Shown here one piece after another: positions 41,281 through 53,740 of a DNA stretch of 64,000 nucleotides. The stretch's first letter is position 1. Each line of letters starts with the position of its first letter. The notes below the pieces were generated by a model. The model ran no database searches, was not told the DNA's origin, and saw only the letters and a list, made by a program, of their open reading frames with translations. This DNA is from Anolis sagrei (Eukaryota; Chordata; Lepidosauria; Squamata; Anolidae). The translations under genes and the position numbers were made by a program. The DNA lies in assembly GCF_037176765.1 (NCBI RefSeq), contig NC_090024.1:247459385-247523384 (forward strand). Direction: 5' to 3'.

Positions 41281-42505
41281 TCCTTTGTGGCTCCCGAACG
41301 CCAGGGTTGGAGGACGGGGAGTAAAGGGGTGCCGGGGTGCTAACTGGATGGGTGTCTGTTCCATTGGAAGCATCACGGGAAGTGCCAAGAAGTGGTGAGA
41401 GGTTCTCACCACTTGCCTGGAACCTTTACCTGGAACCTTTACCTGGAACCTTTGGGTCCATAGAAGGAAGCTGAACATTGGGTGCGAACATGGAGCAGCC
41501 GCCTCTTTGCCTCTTTCCTCCTGGGCTCAGTGTGTTTGTGTGGGACTTGCAAGGGGTGCTGATACATGGGAAGGTGGGGCACCTGTGGAGCAGCCCCTCA
41601 ACCCTTCTCATGTTGCCGTCCATCCATGCGTTGGCTGTCCTCTCAGTCTGTCTAAGGTCCGTCATGCGCTCTATTCCCAGGAAGAGCAAGCAGGAAACGC
41701 CCAGAGAGGCTCACCTGCCCAGTGCGGCTCAGTGTGTGTGTGTGTGTGTTGGGGGTCCGTGGCTGAGTGCGGTCCGAGTATAGCCTTTCCCTTTGTGGCC
41801 CCGCATCGTTCATGTGGCTTCTTTTGGGGTACTGGAGAACGGACTGGTCAGTGATGGAAGCCCTTGTGGCCTGTGGTACAGTGTGGCCCTCTCCATCTTT
41901 GCCTCGGGCACGTCCAGACCATGTGCGTCACCTGTGCGTGTGTCCATGTATGTTGGCAAGGGACACGCTTGGCTTTTTGGCCGCTTTTTTGCAGACTGGG
42001 GATTGCTTTTGTGTGTGTGCACGCATGTGTGCACTTCCTCTCTCACGTCCGTCCCCATCCCTGCTTGTGTGTGTGCGCGCGTGTGCGGGCATTTTGGGCT
42101 GTGCGTTGCGCATCCCCACCCTTGCGCTCGCTCCCTTGGCACCTCTGCCTCCCTTCTGTGGGGGTCCCTGGGGGGCCGCAGTTGGGAGGCCCATGTCTGC
42201 CTCTCCCTTGGGGTTCCTGCCTTTGGAGAGCCTCCTGGGAAAGGCGCATCTGCTGGGCTGCGCATGGGAAGATCGGCTGCAAAACGAAGGGTCTGGCTTT
42301 CCAGTGAGCGCATGGAGGGAGGGGGGCGCCCTTTTTGGGTCTGGGGGCTGCTGCTTGGCAAGTGCTGTAGGACTAGCCTCCCCTCAAATTCTCCCCCTCT
42401 GCTCCTGATTGGCCCATTTATGGGTAGAGGGGTTCCCCTTGTCGTCTCGGGACCCCAAATTCTGTGGCCCACCTGACCTCTCCCTCTTTGGAAGCAGAGA
42501 CTTCG
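41281..42505. other. No gene recognised; GT-rich unique sequence
   Basis: Includes ACCTGGAACCTTT in three tandem copies (41416-41450) and (TG)n near 41730. Frames are open on both strands but match nothing known. Confidence 0.3.
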
Positions 42506-42592
42506 AATCATAGAATCCTTGACTTGGAAGAGACCTGGTGGGCCATCCAGTCCAACCCCCTGCATTCAAAGCACCCCTCAATCTCTATCTCT
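42506..42592 (-). mobile_element. CR1 LINE 3' fragment
   Basis: Short inverse CR1 end with AATCATAGAATC, GGAAGAGACC and GGCCATCCAGTCCAACC. Confidence 0.75.
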
Positions 42593-43169
42593 CTTTGGAG
42601 AGGGGTCCCCCTGATCCTGAGGAGGGGGCCGGCTTCTTCCAAGGGTGGCTACTGGCCCAAGAAGGCCCCGAAAGAATGCGCACCCAGAGGATGGATTGCA
42701 GGACACATGGGGGCACCAGCAGCTGCACACCCTCCAGCTTGGTCCAGATTAGTCCTGGTCCTCAGCAGCCACTGGTTGACATCTCCCCCCCCCCCAAAGC
42801 CAACCAATGGGCATTTACATGCCCCCCTTTTGAAGCCCCTCCAATCCAAAGCCCCTCCAATCGGGAGTCTTTTGCGGCAAGAGATTCGGTGCCAAAGCTC
42901 TCGTTTGGCCTCCCTTGAGCCTCCTTCCTCCTTGGGCCACTCCATTTGGACAGACCTCTTGTCCACTCTTGCCCTTTCTTGACCTCAAGGGTCTTGCCTT
43001 TTCAGTCAAAGATGGAGCCCCCCTCCCCCCTTCGCTCCTTCCTGTCTTTTCCTCAACTCGGTTCTCTCTGTGTGTCTCCAGAGCCTCTCAGAAGGGCTTT
43101 ACGCTTATCCCTTGCCCACCCAAATGCCTCCAGATTGGACTCTCCTCATATTCCATATGAAGAGGGTGG

Positions 43170-44577
43170 CTGGTTTGGCCAGCGTCCTTCAGTGGTCACT
43201 TTTGTGATTCAAGAAGAGCCCTTTGACCCATTTATGGGGTTGTCTTGGCGAGATCCAACACCTTTCTTTGGGATTTCTGAGAGAGAATGACTTGCCCAAG
43301 GTCACCTACGAGGTTTTAAGAGTGAGCAGTGGCATTCACTGGCCACCCTACCTACCTACCTACATACCTACCTGCACTTTTGTGATTCCCAGGAATGCAA
43401 GAAGAGCCCTTTTGACCCATTTATGAGGTCGTCTTGGCGAGATCCACACCCAACGCCTTTCTTTGGGGTTTCTGGGAGAGAATGACTTGCCCAAGATCAC
43501 CTACGAGGTTTTAAGAGTGAGCAGTGGCATTCATTGGCCACCCTACCTACCTACCTACATACCTACCTGCACTTCTGTGATTCCTAGGAATTCAAGAAGA
43601 GCCTTTTGACCCATTTATGGGGTCATCTTGGCAAGATCCACACCCAACACCTTCCTTTGGGATTTCTGAGAGAGAATGACTTGCCCAAGGTCACCTATGA
43701 GGTTTTAAGAGTGAGCAGGGGCATTGATTAGCCACCCTACCTACCTACCTACCTACCTACCTGCACTTCTGTGATTCCTAGGAATTCAAGAAGAGCCTTT
43801 TGACCCATTTATGGGGTTGTCTTGGTGAGATCCAACACCTTTCTTTGGGGTTTCTGAGAGAGAATGACTTACCCAAGGTCACCTATGAGGTTTTAAGAGT
43901 GAGCAGTGGCATTGATTGTCCATTCTACCTACCTACCTGCACTTCTCTGATTCCTAGGAATTCAAGAAGAGCCCTTTGACCCATTTATGGGGTCATCTTG
44001 GCGAGATCCACATCCAACGCCTTTCTTTGGGGTTTCCCAGAGAGAATGACTTACCCAAGGTCACTTACAAGTGAGCAATGGTGTTGATTGGCCACCCTAC
44101 CTACCTACTACATACCTACCTGCACTTCTGTGATTCCCAGGAATTCAAGAAGAGCCCTTTGACCCATTTATGGGGTCATCTTGGCAAGATCCACACCCAA
44201 CACCTTCTTTTGGGGTTTCCGAGAGAGAATGACTTACCCAAAGTCACCTACAAGTGAGCAGTGGTGTTGATTGGCCACCCTACCTACCTACTTGCCTACC
44301 TACCTGCACTTCTGCGATTCCCAGGAATTAAGGAAGAGCCCTTTGACCCATTTATGGGGTCATCTTGGCAAGATCCACACCCAACACCTTCCTTTGGGGT
44401 TTCCGAGAGAGAATGACTTGCCCAAGGTCACCTATGAGGTTTTAAGAGTGAGGAGTGGCATTGATTGGCCACCCTACCTACCTACCTACCTACATACCTA
44501 CCTGCACTTCTGTGATTCCCAGGAATTCAGGAAGAGCCCTTTGGTCCTTTTACGGGGTCATTTTAGCAAAATCCCTT
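43170..44577 (+). repeat. ~200-bp tandem array with (CCTA)n
   Basis: About seven units of (CCTA)n, TGCACTTCTGTGATTCC, GAATTCAAGAAGAGCCCTTT, GACCCATTTATGGGGTC, then GAGAGAATGACTTGCCCAAG and GTCACCTA. The last phrase recalls the 3' part of MIR/CORE-type SINEs, the possible seed of the array. Confidence 0.88.
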
Positions 44578-44990
44578 CCTTTGGCCCTCCAGGTGTGTGG
44601 ACTCCAACTCCCACCATTCCTAACAGCCTCTGGCCCCTTCCTTTGGCCCTCCAGGTGTGTGGACTCCAACTCCCACCATTCCTAACAGCCTCAGGTCTCT
44701 TCCTTTGGCCCTCCAGGTGTATGGGCTTGGGCCTTCCAGGCGTGCGGACTCCAACTCCCACCATTCCTAACAGCCTCTGGCCCCTTCCTTTGGCCCTCCA
44801 GGTGTATGTGCTTGGGCCTTCCAGGTGTGTGGACTCCAACTTCCACCATTCCTAACAGCCTCAGGCCCCTTCCTTTTCCCCCACAGCCGCTTAAGCGGGG
44901 GGAAAGGAAAAGGCCTGAGACTGTTAGGAATGGTGGGAGTTGGAGTCCAAAACATTTGGAGGGAGGGCCAAAGTTGGCCCATGCCTGGTC
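44578..44990. mobile_element. Foldback MITE with its left arm tandemly repeated
   Basis: A complete palindrome (about 44815-44990, centre CCGCTTAAGCGG near 44890) is preceded by extra left-arm copies (GGCCCTCCAGGTGTGTGGAC starts near 44582, 44645, 44707 and 44792). Confidence 0.8.
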
Positions 44991-44999
44991 TAGAAAGCT

Positions 45000-45655
45000 G
45001 GGGAAAGAGGCCTCCTTGGACCTTTTGCTATTCCTTCCACCTGGTTCTTCTCCTCCAAGCCCTACATGGAATGTGGGTTCAAGGGGAGGGGGCAGAGAGA
45101 TCTATCCCCCAGTAGAGGACCTCTGGGGAGGGGTCCCTCTGCCTTCCTAGCTGTTGTCTTGGATGGGCATGGATGCCCCTTGTCCGGCCATTACCTGCCT
45201 TCCCTGTTGCTCCTCTTTGCTTGCAAATCCTTCTCTCTCAGGGCTGGGACGTGTTGTGTGCCTTTGGGCAGAGATGCGGTTTCGCCTGCCAGTTCTCTCT
45301 CTCTTTTTCGGTGCCCCTCCCTCCCTCCCTCCCTCCCTCCAAGGGATGCCACCTGGGCCTCCGTGATTTGTTTGTGTTCGGCTGCTGCCGCTGCTGCCAG
45401 TTCCGGTCCAGAGGCTGCACAATGAGGCGGGATCCGCTCCAGCCTCCCTCGGAGGCAGCACTGCCCAGCCGGCCGGAGACAGGAACCCTTGCGGAGACAA
45501 GGCCCCCAAAGTGATGCTGGGGGGCAGGTTGGGCAGCAGGGAGCAGGAGGAGGAGGCAGAGCACAGCTGGATTGGCTTTTAGGGAGCAGAGGCCCTCCAC
45601 TGAGGATACTCCATGAAAGCACCCACTGAGGTTGGAGCAGACACACATTTATTTT
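45000..45655. other. No gene recognised
   Basis: GC-rich sequence with (CCCT)n at about 45315-45340. A 31-codon frame from ATG 45422 to TGA 45514 is too short and unlike known proteins. Confidence 0.3.
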
Positions 45656-45657
45656 AT

Positions 45658-46676
45658 AGAATCCTAGAATCCTAGAATCAAAGAGTTGGAAGAGACCTCC
45701 TGGGCCATCCAGTCCCACCCCATTTGGCCAAGAAGCAGGAATATTGCATTCAAATCACCCCTGACAGATGGCCATCCAGCCTCTGCTTAAAAGCCTCCAA
45801 AGAAGGAGCCTCCACCACACTCCGGGGCAGAGAGTTCCACTGCTGAATGCCTCTCACAGTCAGGAAGTTCTTCCTCATGTTCAGATGGAATCTCCTCTCT
45901 TGTAGTGTGAAGCCATTGTTCCCTTGCGTCCTAGTCTCCAGGGAAGCAGAAAGGAAGCTTGCTCCCTCCTCCTCCCTGTGGCTTCCTCTCACATATTTCT
46001 ACATGGCTATCATATCTCCTCTCAGCCTTCTCTTCTTCAGGCTAAACATGCCCAGCTCCTTAAGCCGCTCCTCATAGGGCTTGTTCTCCAGACCCTTGAT
46101 CTGCTCCCTCCTCCCTGTGGCTTCCTCTCACATATTTATACATGGCTATTATCATATCTTCTCTCAGCCTTCTCTTCTTCAGGCTAAACATGCCCAGCTC
46201 CTTAAGCCGCTCCTCATAGGGCTTGTTCTCCAGACCCTTGATCATTTGAGTTGCCCTCCTCTGGACACATTCCAGCTTGTTAACATCTCCCTTCAATTGT
46301 GGTGGCCAGAATTGGACACAATATTCCAGGTAAAGTGGTCTAACCAAGGCGGAATAGAGCATGGGGAGCATGACTTCCCTAGATCTAGACACTAGGCTCC
46401 TCTTGATGCAGGCCAACATCCCACTAGCTTTTTTTGCCGCCACATCACATTCCTGGCTCATGTTCCCCTTTCTCCCCACGAAGACTCCAAGATCTTTTCC
46501 ATACGTCCTGCTCTCAAGCCAGGCCTCATCATTCCCCATTCTGTATCTTTGCATTTCGTTTTTCCTGCCAAAGTGGAGTATTTTGCATTTGTCCCTGTTG
46601 AACTTCATTTTGTTAGTTTTGGCCCATCATCTCTCTAATCTGTCAAGATCGTTTTGAATCCTGCTCCTGTATGTAT
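45658..46676 (-). mobile_element. CR1 LINE with internal duplication
   Basis: Minus-strand CR1 from octamer tail to past EKDLGV-type sequence (46608-46072). It carries the same internal duplication and joint (GAGGGAGCAGATCAAGG on the minus strand, about 46095-46111) as 20085-20671. Confidence 0.9.
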
Positions 46677-46894
46677 AAATATGTGGTTATGCGCATGCAT
46701 TGTAATGTATTTTTTATTTTTTTTGGCTTTTAAAGTCCCTTCCGCTGTGTTTTTTTTGGTGTTTTTATGAGTGATGGTCACTCATTGGCCTGAGAGGTGT
46801 GTCCAAATTGTGTCCAAATTTGGTGTCAATTTGTCCAGTGGTTTTTGAGATATGTTAATCCCACAAAGTAATATTGCATTTTTATTTATATCGA
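46677..46894 (-). mobile_element. Helitron 5' end fragment
   Basis: On the minus strand it starts TCGATATAAATAAAAATGC after a host A and contains AAAACCACTGGACAAATTGA. The same family as 12204. No 3' terminus nearby. Confidence 0.6.
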
Positions 46895-49300
46895 TTCTAT
46901 GAAAGGGTCAAGCTTGTTTTCTGTGATTTTAGAGAGCAGGGCACAATTGAGCAGTTGATTCAAACTGAAAGAAAAGAGATTCCACTTTAGGAAGAACTGC
47001 CCGACAAGGGTCTCCTTCTCCGGAGTATTGCAAGGAGAGGCTGAGTGGCCATCTGTTGGGGGTGCTTTGAGGGTGCCTTCCTGCACAGCAGAAGGGGGGT
47101 TGGACTCGCAGGCTCTTGGGCATCTCTTCCAACTCTCGGATCCTGCGATTCCACGGCAATGCTTTCTGACAGAGAGCCCTTTGGGCCCAACGGTTGGCAT
47201 TTGGAATTGTGCAGTGCCGGCTCTCCTGCCACCTTTGTGCCCGGGTGCCCTTCTGAATGCGGCAGCAGTAGCGAGGAGCCCCCAGGGGGGCGCAGGCAAA
47301 AGGTTCCTGTGCTTCCCACAAGGCAGATGTGGGCAGGGCTGACTGGCTGGTGCCCATGGAGAGCCCCCCTCTCTCTTATGGAGGGGTGTATGTGTCACTG
47401 TAATGGGGGCTTGGGATGGGTGAGGCTGGGTGGCCATCTGCCGGGAGGGCTATGGTGGTGTTTTCCCGCCTGGCGGAAGGGGGTTACACTGGATGGCCTT
47501 TCCTCCATGATTCTAGGATGGTAAACACGGAATTCAGGCCATTGATTCCAAATTGTGGAAGCATTCTGAATGGCTATCTGTCAGGAGGGCTTTGATGGTG
47601 TCTTCCTGCCTCATGGAAGGGTGTCACACTGGATGGCCTTTCCTCCATGATTCTAGGATGGTAAACACGAAATTCAGGCCATTGATTCCGAATTGTGGAA
47701 GCATTCTGAATGGCTATCTGTCAGGAGGGCTTTGATGGTGTCTTCCTGCCTGGCGGAAGGGGGTTACACTGGATGGCCTTTCCTCCATGATTCTAGGATG
47801 GTAAACATGGAATTCAGGCCATTGATTCCGAATTGTGGAAGCATTCTGAATGGCTATCTGTCAGGAGGGCTTTCATTATGTCTTCCTGCCTTGAAGAATA
47901 GGGCAGGTCTGGATGGCCTTTGGGGGACCCTCCCAGCTCTATGATGGTAAGGGTCCCCCAGTTTGGGAATTTGGGAATCAAACCACTGATTCCCAAATTC
48001 TGCAAACAGAGGCTGGATGGCCATCTGTCAGGAGGGCTTTGATGGTGTCTTTCTTGCCTGTCAGGAGGGAGCAGATCTTGATGTCTCTTGGGGAAATCTA
48101 TGATTCTAGGAATGGAATTCAGGCCATTGGTTCCCAAATTGTGGAAGCATTCTGAATGGCTATCTGTCAGGAGGGCTTTCCTTGTGTCTTCCTGCCTTGC
48201 AGAAAAGGGCAGGTCTGGATGGCCTTTGGGGGACCCTCCCAGCTCTATGATACAAAGAGTAGAATTCAGGGCATTGATGGTAAGGGTCCCCCAATTTGGG
48301 AATTTGGGAATCAAGCCACTGATTCCCAAATTCTGCAAACAGAGGCTGGATGGCCATCTATCAGGAGGGCTTTGATGGTGTCTTTCTTGCCTGTCAGAAG
48401 GGAGCAGATCTTGATGTCCCTTGGGGAATCTATGATTCTAGAATGGAATTCAGGCCATTGGTTCCCAAATTGTGTAAACATTCCGGATGGCCATCTGTCA
48501 GGAGGGCTTTCATTGTGTCTTCCTGCCTTGCAGACTGGGGCAGGTCTGGATGGCCTTTGGGGGACCCTCCCAGCTCTATGATAGCAAGGGTCCCCCAATT
48601 TGGGAATTTGGGAATCAAGCCACTGATTCCCAAATTCTGCAAACAGAGGCTGGATGGTCATTTGTCAAGAGGGCTTTGATGGTGTCTTTCTTGCCTGTCA
48701 GAAGGGAGCAGATCTTGATGTCCCTTGGGGGAATCTATGATTCTAAGAATGGAATTCAGGCCATTGGTTCCCAAATTGTGTAAGCATTCTGGATGGCCAT
48801 CTGTCAGGAGGGCTTTCCTTGTGTCTTCCTGCCTTGCAGAAAAGGGCAGGTCTGGATGGTCTTTGGGGGACCCTCCCAGCTTTATGATTTCTGCTATTAC
48901 CATCATAAAGCTGGGAGGGTCCCCCAAGGCCATCCAGACCTGCTCCCGTCTGCAAGCCAGTAAGACACCATGAAAGCCCTCTAGACAGATGGCCATCCAG
49001 AATGTTTACACAATTTGGAATCAGTGGCCTGAATTCTATTTTTAGCACCCTAGAATCAATGGCCTGAATTCTACTCTCTGCATCATAGAGCTGGGAGGGT
49101 CCCCGAAGGGACATTCTGTGCAAGCCCCTTCTCCCAGGCACAAAAGACACAATGAGAGCCCTCCTTGCAGATGGCCATCCAGAATGCTTACACAATTCAG
49201 GCCATTGATTCTCAATTTCTGCAAACAGAGGCTGGATGACCATCTGTCGGGAGGGCTTTGATGGTCTTTCTAGTTTGGCGGAAGGGGGTTGCACTGGATG
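46895..49300 (+). repeat. Tandem array derived from CR1 3' ends
   Basis: Units of about 144 bp to 290 bp with GGATGGCCATCTGTCAGGAG, GGCTTTGATGGTGTC, TGGATGGCC and a tail GATTCTAGGATGGTAAACAC in place of pure octamers. The right quarter (48900-49200) turns to the minus orientation. Confidence 0.8.
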
Positions 49301-49639
49301 GTCTTTGGGGCCCCTTTGGCTTCTCCCCCTTGGCCCCGTGCATGGCCGCGCATGGGAGTGTGGTGCCAGCAATGGCAGCGGCTGAATCCTCCGCCGCAGA
49401 GCGCATGTCGGCAGTAAGAAAGGAGCAGCGCTTGGATTATTTACTCAAGGAATGCGGGGACAAAGTGTCTTGCTGGCTGGGAAGGGAGCCACAAAGCTGG
49501 GTTTTGGGGAGCCCCCTCTCCCCCCAACTTGTACCCACGGCCTTGGGGTGGAGGGCGGCCGGTCACTCCCCACATTGAGGAGACTGAGGCACAAGGGAGA
49601 CGTGGGTTCAAGTGGCAGGAAAGGAGAGTCAGCCTCCTC

Positions 49640-51000
49640 ATTGGGAAGACCTTTCTGGTGGTTGCCGTGGAATGCGCTGCGTGGGAGTCCAGTGGAGCCC
49701 CCCTCTCGGGAAGTGTTTCAGCAGAGGCTGGGTGGCCATCTGTTGGGAGGGGTTGGATTGTGTAGCAGAAGGGGGTTGGATTGGATGGCCTCTGAGGTCA
49801 CCTTCCAAATATTCGAACAGGCATTTGAATAGGCAGTGCAATGAATCACAATGAATTATAGGAATCGGAACAACGGATGACGAACTTGGATTATGATTTT
49901 AGTTATGAGACACTATTGAATTGTTATTGATTCTATTGATGGTCACTGATGGTAATTGCTTAGTGTGTTAATGTGTCAATTGTTTTTAAATGGCTGTATG
50001 TGTTGCATTGAATTTTTGCTGCTTCTTATTGTTAACCGCTCTGAGTCGCCTAATTGGCTGAGAAGAGCAGTATACAAGTAAAGTAAAGTAAAGTAAATAA
50101 ATAAATAAATAGTGAGATATAGCCTCCCTGTAAGTTTGTTGGAACTTCCTTCTCTGGAAGTATTTAAGCAGAAGCTGAATGGACATCTGCTGGGAGGGAT
50201 TGGATTGTGTAGCAGAAGGGGTTGGATTGGATGGCCTCTGAGGGCACCTTCCAAATATAGTGGCATATAGCCTCCTTGTAAATCTGTTGGAGCTTCCTTC
50301 TCTAGGCAGAGGCTGGATGGCCATTTGTCGAGAGGGATTGGATTGCGTAGCAGAACGGGGTTGGATTTGATGGCCTCTGAGGAACCCTTCAAATGTGGTG
50401 GAATATAGACTCCCTGTAAATCTGTTGGAGTTTCCTGCTCTGGAAGTATTTAAGTAGAGACTAGATGGCCATCTGCTGGGAGGGTTTGGATTGTGTAGCT
50501 GAAGGGGGTTGGATTGGATGGCCTCTGAGGTCACCTTCCAAATATAGTGAGATATAGCCTCCTTGTAAATCTGTTGGAGCTTCCTTCTCTAGGCAGAGGC
50601 TGGATGGCCATTTCTCAGGAGGGGTTGGATTGAGTAGCAGAAGGGGGTTGGCCATCTGTCAGGAGCAATTGAGTTGTGTAGCAGAAGGGGGGTGGATTGG
50701 ATGGCCTCTAAGGGACCCTTTCAAATGTGGTGGAATATAGACTCCCTGTAAGTCTGTTAGAGTTTCCTTCTCTGGCAGTATTTAAGCAGAAGCTGAATGG
50801 GCATCTGCTGGGAGGGATTGGATTGTGTACTGGAAGGGATTGGATTGGATGTTCTCTGAGGTACCCTTCCAAATATGGTGGAATATGCACTTCCTGTAAG
50901 TCTGTTGGAGCTTCCTTCTCTGGAAGTATTTAAGTAGAGACTAGATGGCCATCTGCTGGGAGGGATTGGATTGTGTAGCTGAAGGGGGTTGGATTGGATA
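49640..51000 (+). repeat. Second CR1-3'-derived tandem array
   Basis: ~120-150-bp units: TCTGTTGGAGCTTCCTTCTC, GGATGGCCATCTGCTGGGAG, GGGTTGGATTGGATGGCC, TGAGGTCACCTTCCAAATAT. An L2-like 3' tail is inserted at about 49803-50110. Confidence 0.82.
49803..50112 (+). mobile_element. L2-like LINE 3' UTR
   Basis: Starts at the IFEQAFE C-terminal codons and runs through CCGCTCTGAGTCGCC, GGCTGAGAAGAGCAGTATAC to (AAGT)n/(AAAT)n. Confidence 0.75.
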
Positions 51001-51004
51001 TTTA

Positions 51005-51179
51005 TTTACAGTATTTATATACCGCTTTTCTCACCCCTAGGGGGGTTCGAAGCGTTGTTGTTGTTGTTGTTGTTCTTATTATCAGGGCTAGAGTGGAATA
51101 CAAATAAAGTATTATTATTGTTATTGTTATTGATAGTATTTATATACCACTTTTCTCACCCCTAGGGGAACTCAAAGCG

Positions 51180-51214
<35 letters not shown>

Positions 51215-51334
51215 CTTATTATCAGGGCTAGAGTGGAATACAAATAAAGTATTATTATTGTTGTTTTTATTTACTTATTTATTTACAGTATTTATATACC
51301 GCTTTTCTCATCCCTAGGGGGACTCAAAGCGGTT

Positions 51335-51369
<35 letters not shown>

Positions 51370-51440
51370 CTTATTATCAGGGCTAGAGTGGAATACAAAT
51401 AAAGCATTATTATTGTTATTTTTATTTACTTGTTTCATAG
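51005..51440 (+). repeat. Tandem L2-type tails with (GTT)n
   Basis: Three units of TATTTATATACCGCTTTTCT, (GTT)n of different length and GGGCTAGAGTGGAATACAAA. A further unit lies at 51600-51690. Confidence 0.8.
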
Positions 51441-51565
51441 AATCCTAGTATCCTAGAGTTGGAAGAGACCTCATGGGCCATCCAGTCCAACCCCATTCTG
51501 CCAAGAAGCAGGGATATTGCATTCAAATCACCCCTGACAGATGGCCATCCAGCCCCTGTTATTTA
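51436..51565 (-). mobile_element. CR1 LINE 3' fragment
   Basis: Inverse CR1 end: octamer-like ATAGAATCC, GGAAGAGACCTCATGGGCC, and CCCTGACAGATGGCCATCC. Confidence 0.8.
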
Positions 51566-51690
51566 AAAATACTTGTTTTTATTTACTTACTTATTTATTT
51601 ACAGTATTTATATACTGCTTTTCTCACCCCTTGGGGGGACTCGAAGTGGTGTTGTTGTTGTTGTCGTTGTCGTTGTTGTTGTTGTTATCA

Positions 51691-52444
51691 GGGCCCTTTG
51701 GTGCACCTTCTTGCTTGCTCAGCTCTGCCTTATTTGGGGAGCTCTGGAAGAGTCTGGAAGGGTCTCTTGGACCCAGGTTGGCCCTTTGGAGCACCTGCTC
51801 TGCCATTGAAGTTGGAGGGGCGTATGTGTGCTGCAAACCCCCCAAAAAACAGGCCAAAGAGGGAGGAGGCCAAGGCCAACGGGAGTGGCAGGTGCCTCCG
51901 AGCATGGACGAAGAAGTGAGCGCATGCCAGTCGGTGGCACGGCACGGCACGGCAGCCACAACCTGCGGAGTGGAATCACAAAGAGGCAGGAAAAGTGTGG
52001 CAGGCAAGCCAAGCCCATGTGCCTATGTGGCTGTTTGTGGAGGGTGCACCTTGTTGCCTGCTGCATGTGTCACAAGAGCCTTTTCCCCCAAGGACCCTCA
52101 ACACTTCCCTCTCTGGCTTTCCTATGCGCTGCCTCTCCCCATCATGACGACGACAGCCGTGGCGTCTGGAGTGTGTGTTTGTTTGGTGCTTCTTCTTCTT
52201 CCTCTCCGGCCGCATGCTTTTGTTCCCCTGCCTGCCTCTCTGGGTTGGCGGCTCTCCCTCGCTCTTGTCTCCCTCTCCGGCGCCCGCTTTGATGGAGAGG
52301 AACGAGAGAAAGAACGACACAGAGAGAGAAAGAGAGAGATTGCAAGAGAGCGATTGGGGCGGCAGCACAGCGGTCAAGGTCTCCCGTGCTCTTTGTGGAA
52401 ATGCACCGCCTGCGCTGGGAGAGAAAGGGCTGCAAGTGCATGCA
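51691..52444. other. No gene recognised; unique GC-rich sequence
   Basis: A frame of 438 codons spans this region but begins and ends in repeats and has no recognisable domain. Contains AGAGA-rich and C/T-rich stretches. Confidence 0.3.
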
Positions 52445-53696
52445 CATGTGGATGTACGTGCAGGGATAGCGGGTGCAAATGTGGGCCTCTGGCGGCATGC
52501 CAAATAATAATAATAATAATAGTAACGATAATAATAATAAGATCGATGTGGATGTATGTGCAGGGGTGGCGGGTGCAAATGTGGGCCTCTGGCGGCATGC
52601 CAAATAATAATAATAATAGAATCATAGAATCAAAGAGTTGGAAGAGACCTCATGGGCCATCCAGTCCAACCCCATTCTGCCAAGAAGCAGGAATATTGCA
52701 TTCAAATCACTCCCGACAAATGGCCATCCAGCCTCTGCTTAAAAGCTTCCAAAGAAGGAGCCTCCACCACACTCCGGGGCAGAGAGTTCCACTGCTGAAC
52801 GGCTCTCACAGTCAGGAAGTTCTTCCTCATGTTCAGATGGAATCTCCTCTCTTGTAGTTTGAAGCCATTGTTCCATTGCGTCCTAGTCTCCAAGGAAGCA
52901 GAAAACAAGCTTGCTCCCTCCTCCTCCCTGTGGCTTCCTCTCACATATTTATACATGGCTATCATATCTCCTCTCAGCCTTCTCTTCTTCAGGCTAAACA
53001 TGCCCAGTTCCCTAAGCCGCTCCTCATAGGGCTTGTTCTCCAGACCCTTGATCATTTTAGTCGCCCTCCTCTGGACACATTCCAGCTTGTCAATATCTCT
53101 CTTGAATTGTGGTGCCCAGAATTGGACACAGTATTCCAGGTGTGGTCTAACCAAAGCAGAATAGAGCATGGGGAGCATTACTTCCTTAGATCTAGACACT
53201 AGGCTCCTCTTGATGCAGGCCAAAATCCCATTGGCTTTTTTTGCCGTCACATCACATTGTTGGCTCATGTTTAACTTGTTATCCACGAGGACTCCAAGAT
53301 CTTTTTCACACGTACTGCTCTCGAGCCAGGCATTGTCCCCCATTCTGTATCTTTGCTTTTCATTTTTTCTGCCAAAGTGGAGTCTCTTGCATTTGTCACT
53401 GTTGAACTTCATTTTGTTAGTTTTGGCCATTCATCTCTCTAATCTGTCAAGATCGTTTTGAATTCTGCTCCTGTCCTCTGGAGGATTGGCTATCCCTCCC
53501 AATTTGGTGTCGTCTGCAAACTTGATGATCATGCCTTCTAGCCCTTCATCTAAGTCATTAATAAAGATGTTGAACAGGACCGGGCCCAGGACGGAATAAT
53601 AATAGTAGTAACGATAATAATAATAAGATCGATGTGGATGTATGTGCAGGGATGGCGGGTGCAAATGTGGGCCTCTGGCGGCATGGGTCTCTGCCA

Positions 53697-53736
<40 letters not shown>

Positions 53737-53740
53737 TCGA
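52445..53740. repeat. Triplicated 60-bp unit with (ATA)n, split by CR1
   Basis: GGATGTATGTGCAGGG plus GGCGGGTGCAAATGTGGGCC plus TCTGGCGGCATG recurs at 52450-52502, 52548-52603 and 53634-53690, each followed by AATAAT repeats. The CR1 52617-53596 lies between copies 2 and 3. Confidence 0.8.
52617..53596 (-). mobile_element. CR1 LINE, best-preserved copy in the window
   Basis: Minus strand: [32 protein letters not shown] (intact RT catalytic FADD, about 53520), then after a frame change a 242-codon frame 53430-52702 with KILHFG-type, [40 protein letters not shown] and [20 protein letters not shown], and an octamer tail. 5'-truncated. Confidence 0.93.

Noticed and set aside
43170-44577. (CCTA)n array considered as telomere-like repeat
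   Set aside because: The motif is CCTA, not CCCTAA, and it alternates with a 150-bp non-telomeric block.
45422-45514. Short ATG frame in GC-rich sequence considered as the first coding exon of a downstream gene
   Set aside because: Thirty codons, no signal peptide or known start, and it ends in a stop rather than a donor.
51541-52857. 438-codon frame
   Set aside because: Begins in a CR1 fragment and ends in another, and has no recognisable domain. Treated as chance in GC-rich DNA.
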